This document shows, one piece after another, positions 5,901 through 9,033 of a DNA stretch of 9,033 nucleotides. The notes below the pieces were generated by a model that was not told the origin of the DNA, ran no database searches, and saw nothing but the letters and a program-made list of their open reading frames with translations. Source of the DNA: Oscillospiraceae bacterium. GTDB taxonomy: Bacteria; Bacillota; Clostridia; Oscillospirales; Oscillospiraceae. Position numbers and translations under genes: made by a program. The stretch lies in contig JAITQY010000102.1 of NCBI GenBank assembly GCA_031288675.1, forward strand, positions 1 through 9,033, read 5' to 3'. Each line of letters starts with the position of its first letter. The stretch's first letter is position 1.

Positions 5901-5930
5901 CTATGCACCCTTTTCTTTTGATTTGCATAG
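5901..5930. repeat. 7-bp inverted repeat over the DUF11-gene promoter region
   Basis: CTATGCA (5901-5907) and TGCATAG (5924-5930) are perfect inverted copies 16 bp apart. They overlap the proposed -35 and -10 of the downstream gene, so they could be an operator half-site pair. The spacing is also that of a promoter, so the symmetry may be coincidental. Confidence 0.4.
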
Positions 5931-5933
5931 TAT
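5907..5933 (+). promoter_or_regulatory. Candidate sigma-K-type (late mother-cell) promoter for the DUF11 gene
   Basis: AC at 5907-5908 (within CACC) and CATAGTAT at 5926-5933 are 17 bp apart, fitting the Bacillus sigma-K pattern of AC, 16-17 bp, CATAnnnTA except for the last base. The predicted start is near 5941, about 60 nt before the ATG. No consensus sigma-A promoter is evident; TTGAGT (5879-5884) with TATGCA (5902-5907) at 17 bp is a poorer alternative. The sigma-K motif is short and can occur by chance. Confidence 0.4.
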
Positions 5934-5984
5934 GGCGCAGTCCAATAACAAAAAATGGACATTTCTATATTACATCAATATCCG

Positions 5985-5992
5985 AAAGGAGG
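5985..5992 (+). promoter_or_regulatory. Ribosome binding site fixing the DUF11 gene start
   Basis: AAAGGAGG lies 10 nt before the ATG at 6003 and selects it over the in-frame ATG at 5955, which has no ribosome site and would add 16 residues that include the ribosome-site codons. Confidence 0.8.
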
Positions 5993-6002
5993 ATATAACA
6001 AA

Positions 6003-6929
6003 ATGAACATTGATACATTGATTCAGCCGTTATTAGGGATGACGCCTGCACAAAGGGATGCGCTTATACAACTTATAATTCAGGCGGATGCGCGCGCGCC
6101 GCGTGCGGCTAATGCTGCGGCTACTAAAGTGCCCGATAAAAATTCTGTCACACTCGGGGAAACAGTTACATTTACAATTGTCCTGGATAATAGTACACCC
6201 GGACAGATAAACAACATAACGCTGACAGATTACCTGAATAGTTATTTTACATTGGTGCCGGGCTCTGTTAAGGTGAACGGAACGGCAGTACCGGACAGCG
6301 CTATATCCGGAAGCTATGACTTAGGAAACCTTGCGGTCGGCGGGACACTTACCGTTACACTTCAAGCGACTGTAAATGCAGGGCAAGATTACTATGACAA
6401 TGCGTTGTACAACAGTGCGGAGTTTAGGTTTACGCCAACAGCCGGAGGCAGTGACTATGCATATGCAAACTCACGTGTGAAACTGGATTTAGGCGACTAT
6501 CTTAAAAAATCAGTCGATAAAGCGTTTGCGCAACCCGGAGATATTGTTACCTACACAATAGAGTATACCAACCCATTTCCGTATACGTTACAAAATGTGC
6601 ATTTCGAGCAGGACTCAACACTTTTTTACGTTATGGGATATAAAGTTATTGAGATACCCGGTACGCTTACTCTAAACGGGACTCCGATCGTAGGAACGAT
6701 GACAGGTGGATTTTATTTGCCAAACGATATAGCGCCGGGCGAAACGATAACGCTGCAGTATAAGGCTCAGATACCGCCGGACGCGGGTAATGGAAGCATA
6801 TTCGCAAACTTAGACAGAATGCAGTATATGTATACAGATAGTAATGGCGTTGATCATTATGGGTATTTGACAACAGATTTTGCGGCTACAATGGTTACCC
6901 AAGTGCCGGTTGGTCAGCCGGGACCGTAG
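6003..6929 (+). CDS. Surface-type protein with two DUF11-like domains, ending at an in-frame TAG
   Basis: The TAG-terminated product is 308 residues. An N-terminal amphipathic segment (1-38) has no signal peptide. Two DUF11-like immunoglobulin-type beta modules follow: residues about 42-140 (GETVTFTIVLDN, then YDLGNLAVGGTLTVTL) and about 167-270 (KKSVDKAFAQPGDIVTYTIEY, then NDIAPGETITLQYKA). DUF11 modules are usually stacked in Gram-positive surface proteins. The protein then begins a collagen-like Gly-X-Y tract (VGQPGP) and meets TAG. Beyond it the same frame continues for 49 codons. With no export signal and a sigma-K-like promoter, I infer a spore coat or exosporium protein made in the mother cell, as collagen-like BclA-type proteins are; the sequence does not prove it. 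The start at 6003 has AAAGGAGG 10 nt upstream. No cysteine occurs in these 308 residues. No terminator follows the TAG. Confidence 0.8.
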   Translation: MNIDTLIQPLLGMTPAQRDALIQLIIQADARAPRAANAAATKVPDKNSVTLGETVTFTIVLDNSTPGQINNITLTDYLNSYFTLVPGSVKVNGTAVPDSAISGSYDLGNLAVGGTLTVTLQATVNAGQDYYDNALYNSAEFRFTPTAGGSDYAYANSRVKLDLGDYLKKSVDKAFAQPGDIVTYTIEYTNPFPYTLQNVHFEQDSTLFYVMGYKVIEIPGTLTLNGTPIVGTMTGGFYLPNDIAPGETITLQYKAQIPPDAGNGSIFANLDRMQYMYTDSNGVDHYGYLTTDFAATMVTQVPVGQPGP

Positions 6930-7079
6930 GGACCTGCGGGACCACAAGGTCCGCAAGGTCCGGCGGGACCGGGATGCGGCACAGGCGGAGGAACAACGAT
7001 GCCCAAACCACCGGTATGCTATCCGTGCAGACCCAGATATTGCGGTCCGACTATGGGCTGGTTCAAATCGGAGTGCTGA
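6930..7079 (+). pseudogene. Collagen-like and cysteine-rich tail downstream of the in-frame TAG
   Basis: Directly after the TAG (6927-6929) the frame of the DUF11 gene stays open for 49 codons to TGA at 7077-7079. It encodes GPAGPQGPQGPAGP, continuing the Gly-X-Y triplets in register with the VGQPGP before the stop, then a Gly/Thr stretch and a tail with five cysteines (residues 325, 339, 342, 347 and 358 counting the TAG as 309). The TAG occupies a Y position where CAG (Gln) would fit and glutamine is used twice just downstream, so a single C-to-T change explains it. The tail has no ATG with a ribosome site near its start. It is either part of a gene broken by one mutation or made by readthrough. 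It shares the terminator downstream with the DUF11 part, which supports one original gene of 358 codons. Confidence 0.75.
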
Positions 7080-7111
7080 AACGCTAATGTTAGTTTAGTG
7101 ATATTGCAAGA

Positions 7112-7149
7112 GGGGAAACATGGCAATCTGTTTCCCCGAGTTTTATTTT
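7112..7149 (+). terminator. Strong intrinsic terminator after the DUF11/collagen-like gene
   Basis: GGGGAAACA (7112-7120) and TGTTTCCCC (7129-7137) form a perfect 9-bp stem with an 8-nt loop, followed after GAG by TTTTATTTT. It lies 32 bp past the TGA at 7079 and separates this gene from the rplS promoter. Confidence 0.8.
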
Positions 7150-7198
7150 GTAACTTTGCAAACTATTTGGCGGCTAACGGAAGTTTTTGAAAAAATAC

Positions 7199-7227
7199 TT
7201 GACAAGCTTATAAAAGCGTGGTATACT
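7199..7227 (+). promoter_or_regulatory. Sigma-A promoter of rplS
   Basis: A perfect TTGACA (7199-7204), a 17-bp spacer and TATACT (7222-7227, five of six) form a strong housekeeping promoter. Transcription should start near 7234, leaving about 98 nt of leader before rplS. Confidence 0.88.
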
Positions 7228-7233
7228 ACCTTA

Positions 7234-7314
7234 GTCTGAATGCGCAATGACGCTCGGACGGGAATCAGGAAGTTCCGCTGACCTACAACAACCGGTATAT
7301 GAGCTTCTGATGCG
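7234..7314 (+). ncRNA. Structured 5' leader of rplS, candidate L19 autoregulatory leader
   Basis: The leader is long for a simple ribosomal-protein gene. GTCTGA (7235-7240) can pair with TCGGAC (7254-7259), enclosing GCG/CGC around a CAATGA loop with a small bulge. A second weaker hairpin pairs TCAG with CTGA (about 7265-7281). L19 leaders that bind the ribosomal protein and repress its translation are known in Firmicutes, but I cannot confirm a match to that family from sequence alone. Confidence 0.4.
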
Positions 7315-7331
7315 AAAGGAGGATTTCCAAA

Positions 7332-7673
7332 ATGGATTTGGTTCAGACACTTGCCAAACAGTATATGAAAGCGGAGCTGCCGGAATTCGGTATCGGAGAC
7401 AGCGTACGCGTTAATATCAAGGTAAAGGAAGGAAGCCGTGAGCGTATCCAGGCGTTTGACGGCGTAGTTATAGCGCGCAAACACGGCGGGATAAGTGAGT
7501 CCATCACGGTGCGCCGCGTTTCATACAATGTCGGCTGTGAAAAGGTATTTCCGCTGCACAGCCCGAACATAGTAGATATTCAGGTTCTGCGCCGCGCAAA
7601 AGTACGCCGCGCAAAACTTTATTATCTGCGCGGATTATCCGGCAAAGCGGCTAAGCTTAAAGAGAAACTATAA
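7332..7673 (+). CDS. rplS: 50S ribosomal protein L19
   Basis: Ribosomal protein L19 sits at the 30S-50S interface and helps form an intersubunit bridge. The 113 residues match the family over the whole length: GDSVRVNIKVKEGSRERIQ near the start, FDGVVIARKHGGISESITVRR in the middle and KVRRAKLYYLRGLSGKAAK near the C-terminus. AAAGGAGG (7315-7322) lies 9 nt before the ATG. A strong promoter, structured leader and terminator surround it, so it can be expressed alone at high level. The order rplS, lepB, rbgA that follows is common in Firmicutes. Confidence 0.98.
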   Translation: MDLVQTLAKQYMKAELPEFGIGDSVRVNIKVKEGSRERIQAFDGVVIARKHGGISESITVRRVSYNVGCEKVFPLHSPNIVDIQVLRRAKVRRAKLYYLRGLSGKAAKLKEKL

Positions 7674-7678
7674 GAACC

Positions 7679-7712
7679 GGCGGTCGCTTGGCCGCCATTC
7701 TTCTTTTTAGAA
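7679..7712 (+). terminator. Intrinsic terminator after rplS
   Basis: GGCGGTC (7679-7685) and GGCCGCC (7690-7696) form a 7-bp GC-rich stem with one G-T pair around a GCTT loop; AGAA before and TTCT after can extend it. It is followed by TTCTTCTTTTTA. It should stop most rplS transcripts while allowing some readthrough into lepB. Confidence 0.8.
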
Positions 7713-7740
7713 ATTTATCGTCTGCGGAATCAGCTTCTGT

Positions 7741-7756
7741 TATGCGGAAGCGCATA
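7741..7756 (+). other. Short hairpin directly before the lepB ribosome site
   Basis: TATGCG (7741-7746) and CGCATA (7751-7756) pair perfectly around a GAAG loop, and the GAGG ribosome site (7757-7760) begins at the next base. A hairpin here could affect ribosome access or protect the 5' end of a processed transcript; neither is shown. Confidence 0.4.
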
Positions 7757-7770
7757 GAGGTTATTTATTG
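7757..7770 (+). promoter_or_regulatory. Ribosome site and TTG start of lepB
   Basis: GAGG (7757-7760) is 7 nt before the TTG at 7768. No in-frame ATG occurs before residue 52, which is inside the catalytic motif, so TTG must be the start and initiation may be modest. Confidence 0.7.
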
Positions 7771-8331
7771 AAAAATACTGACATTGCGGAGCAATCTCCG
7801 CAGAAAAGTGAAATATTCAACGACGTTTTTGAGTGGCTGCACAGCATAGTTTTTGCGTGGGTAGTGTGTGTTTTGCTGTTTACTTTTATAGGACGTCAAA
7901 TCGGGGTGGACGGCGCGTCAATGGTGCCGACCCTGCACGACCAGGATCATCTTATTATCTCCGACCTGTTTTATAAGCCGAAATACGGCGACGTTGTGGT
8001 GCTTCGCAAGCTGTCGTTCAGCGAAGAACCGATAGTCAAGCGCATAATAGCGACAGGCGGGCAGACGGTGGATATTGACTTTGATACCGGAGCGGTGTAT
8101 GTAGACGGCACGGAGTTAGACGAACCGTATATCAACGAGCGTATTCACCGGACATATACGACGATTGAGTTTCCGCTTACGGTGCCGGATGAGCATATAT
8201 TCGTTATGGGCGATAACCGTAACCGCAGCGCAGACAGCCGCGACCCCCGAATCGGGATTATTAGTGAAGCGGATATTTTGGGCAGGGCATATGTGATTAT
8301 CTGGCCGTTAAAAGATTTTAAGCTGCTATGA
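7768..8331 (+). CDS. lepB: Signal peptidase I
   Basis: Signal peptidase I removes signal peptides from exported preproteins at the outer face of the membrane. The 187-residue protein has the short Gram-positive architecture: a cytoplasmic N-terminus (1-25), one membrane helix (about 26-42) and an extracytoplasmic catalytic domain. The catalytic Ser51 lies in DGASMVPTL and the general base Lys91 in VKRIIATGG; the signature GDNRNRSADSR is at 148-158. The start is TTG with GAGG 7 nt upstream. I see no good promoter between the rplS terminator and this gene, so it may rely on readthrough. Its TGA overlaps the rbgA ATG in ATGA, which indicates translational coupling. Catalytic residues are intact. 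Clostridia often have several signal peptidases, so this may be one of a set. Confidence 0.96.
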   Translation: MKNTDIAEQSPQKSEIFNDVFEWLHSIVFAWVVCVLLFTFIGRQIGVDGASMVPTLHDQDHLIISDLFYKPKYGDVVVLRKLSFSEEPIVKRIIATGGQTVDIDFDTGAVYVDGTELDEPYINERIHRTYTTIEFPLTVPDEHIFVMGDNRNRSADSRDPRIGIISEADILGRAYVIIWPLKDFKLL

Positions 8332-9033
8332 TAAACTGGTTTCCCGGACATATGACAAAAGCGCGGCGGATGATTGCGGAGCAATCGTCCGCGGTGGATA
8401 TTATATGCGAGGTAGCTGACGCGAGGATTCCGATGTCGAGCCGTAATCCGGATTTGGACGAGCTTACATCCGGTAAGCCGAGACTGATAATTCTGAACAG
8501 GATTGACCTTGCTGATTCGGCGGAAACCGCGCGTTGGGTGAATAAATTCAAAGCCGGCGAGGTCACTGTGCTGGAGTGCGACGCTAAATCCGGAAAGGAT
8601 ACGGATAGGTTTGAGGCGGCTGTACGAAGCGCTTTGGCGGAGAAAATAGTCAGATGGACAGAGCGGGGTATGGGCAGCCGTCCTATCAAGGCGATGATTG
8701 CCGGCATTCCGAACGTAGGGAAATCAAGCTTTATCAACAAGGTTGCAAGGCGTAAAGCCGCAATCGCTTCTGACCGTCCCGGCGTTACAAGGGGGCGGCA
8801 ATGGGTAACTGCCGGAAAAGGGTTGGAGCTGTTAGATACGCCGGGGATACTTTGGCCGAAAATAGAGCACGAATGGCAGGGCGAAAACCTTGCGTTTACC
8901 GGAGCTATCAAAGACGCGGTTACGGACGTTGAAGCTATAGCGGTCAAATTGTTTGAGCGGTTAGAACAGACATATCCGGCGCTTTTAGCCGCGCGGTATA
9001 AGCTTGATTTGGACGCCGCGTCTGAAAGTCCGG
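8328..9033 (+). CDS. rbgA: Ribosome biogenesis GTPase RbgA/YlqF (partial, C-terminus outside window)
   Basis: RbgA (YlqF) is a circularly permuted GTPase that acts late in assembly of the 50S subunit. The window holds 235 codons of about 280. The N-terminal GHMTKARR (7-14) is the family hallmark. GTPase motifs appear in permuted order: G4 as NRID (57-60), G5 DAKSG (85-89), G1 GIPNVGKSS (126-134), a switch-type PGVTRGRQW (151-159), and G3 DTPGILWPK (170-178). G4 has Arg where NKxD is normal. The C-terminal RNA-binding domain begins near residue 200 and is cut by the right edge. It starts in the ATGA overlap with the lepB stop and has no separate ribosome site, so it is coupled to lepB. rnhB commonly comes next in this arrangement but is outside the window. 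Confidence 0.96.
   Translation, partial: MINWFPGHMTKARRMIAEQSSAVDIICEVADARIPMSSRNPDLDELTSGKPRLIILNRIDLADSAETARWVNKFKAGEVTVLECDAKSGKDTDRFEAAVRSALAEKIVRWTERGMGSRPIKAMIAGIPNVGKSSFINKVARRKAAIASDRPGVTRGRQWVTAGKGLELLDTPGILWPKIEHEWQGENLAFTGAIKDAVTDVEAIAVKLFERLEQTYPALLAARYKLDLDAASESP

Noticed and set aside
5955..6002. Upstream ATG for the DUF11 gene
   Set aside because: There is no ribosome site before it, and its codons would cover the AAAGGAGG that serves the ATG at 6003.
6927..6929. TAG reassigned to an amino acid throughout the organism
   Set aside because: TAG ends the glyoxalase-like gene exactly after its conserved C-terminus and also ends the spoVM-like gene, so general reassignment is unlikely.
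6880..7098. 72-codon plus-strand frame across the collagen-like tail
   Set aside because: It is out of frame with the Gly-X-Y coding, lacks a ribosome site and is Arg/Asp-rich as expected of a shifted repeat.
8318..8947. 209-codon minus-strand open frame opposite rbgA
   Set aside because: It is antisense to rbgA, which has all its GTPase motifs; the open frame follows from GC-rich codon use.

Overview
The window looks like a chromosomal segment of an endospore-forming, probably anaerobic Clostridia-class Firmicute. The support is the gene order rplS-lepB-rbgA, an AddB of the clostridial type, strong AAAGGAGG ribosome sites, canonical TTGACA/TATAAT promoters, a tiny gene resembling spoVM, and a base composition near 50% GC. 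An Oscillospiraceae-like lineage is my guess from the AddB and FtsZ style; it is not proven. I see no rRNA, tRNA, CRISPR array, insertion sequence or phage gene.

Left part (1-3485, minus strand). Reading leftward, the genes are a 57-residue two-helix membrane protein, a 34-residue SpoVM-like peptide with a TTG start, ftsZ with its own sigma-A promoter, and the first 655 codons of addB, which runs off the left edge. The first two genes are translationally coupled. AddB begins directly after ftsZ and appears to lack the usual N-terminal P-loop. FtsZ ends in an unusual C-terminal peptide.

Middle part (3486-5830). A glyoxalase-I-like VOC enzyme (plus strand) has a textbook promoter. It is followed by about 300 bp of non-coding DNA holding a direct repeat and a perfect GC-rich palindrome. 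Next is a SAM-dependent methyltransferase (plus) whose promoter is placed so that the mRNA should be leaderless. A convergent small iron-sulfur flavoprotein (minus) closes this part.

Right part (5830-9033, plus strand). A surface-type protein with two DUF11-like beta domains runs into a collagen-like Gly-X-Y tract that is cut by an in-frame TAG. The tract and a cysteine-rich tail continue open for 49 codons to a TGA and a strong terminator. A sigma-K-like promoter and the lack of a signal peptide suggest a spore-surface protein. After this come rplS (promoter, long structured leader, terminator), lepB (TTG start) and rbgA (ATGA overlap with lepB, cut by the right edge). The last three are a conserved housekeeping group for ribosome assembly and protein export.

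No new defence or mobile system is visible. The most distinctive observations are the TAG-interrupted collagen-like protein, the P-loop-less AddB, the very small spoVM-like pair beside ftsZ, and the leaderless methyltransferase.
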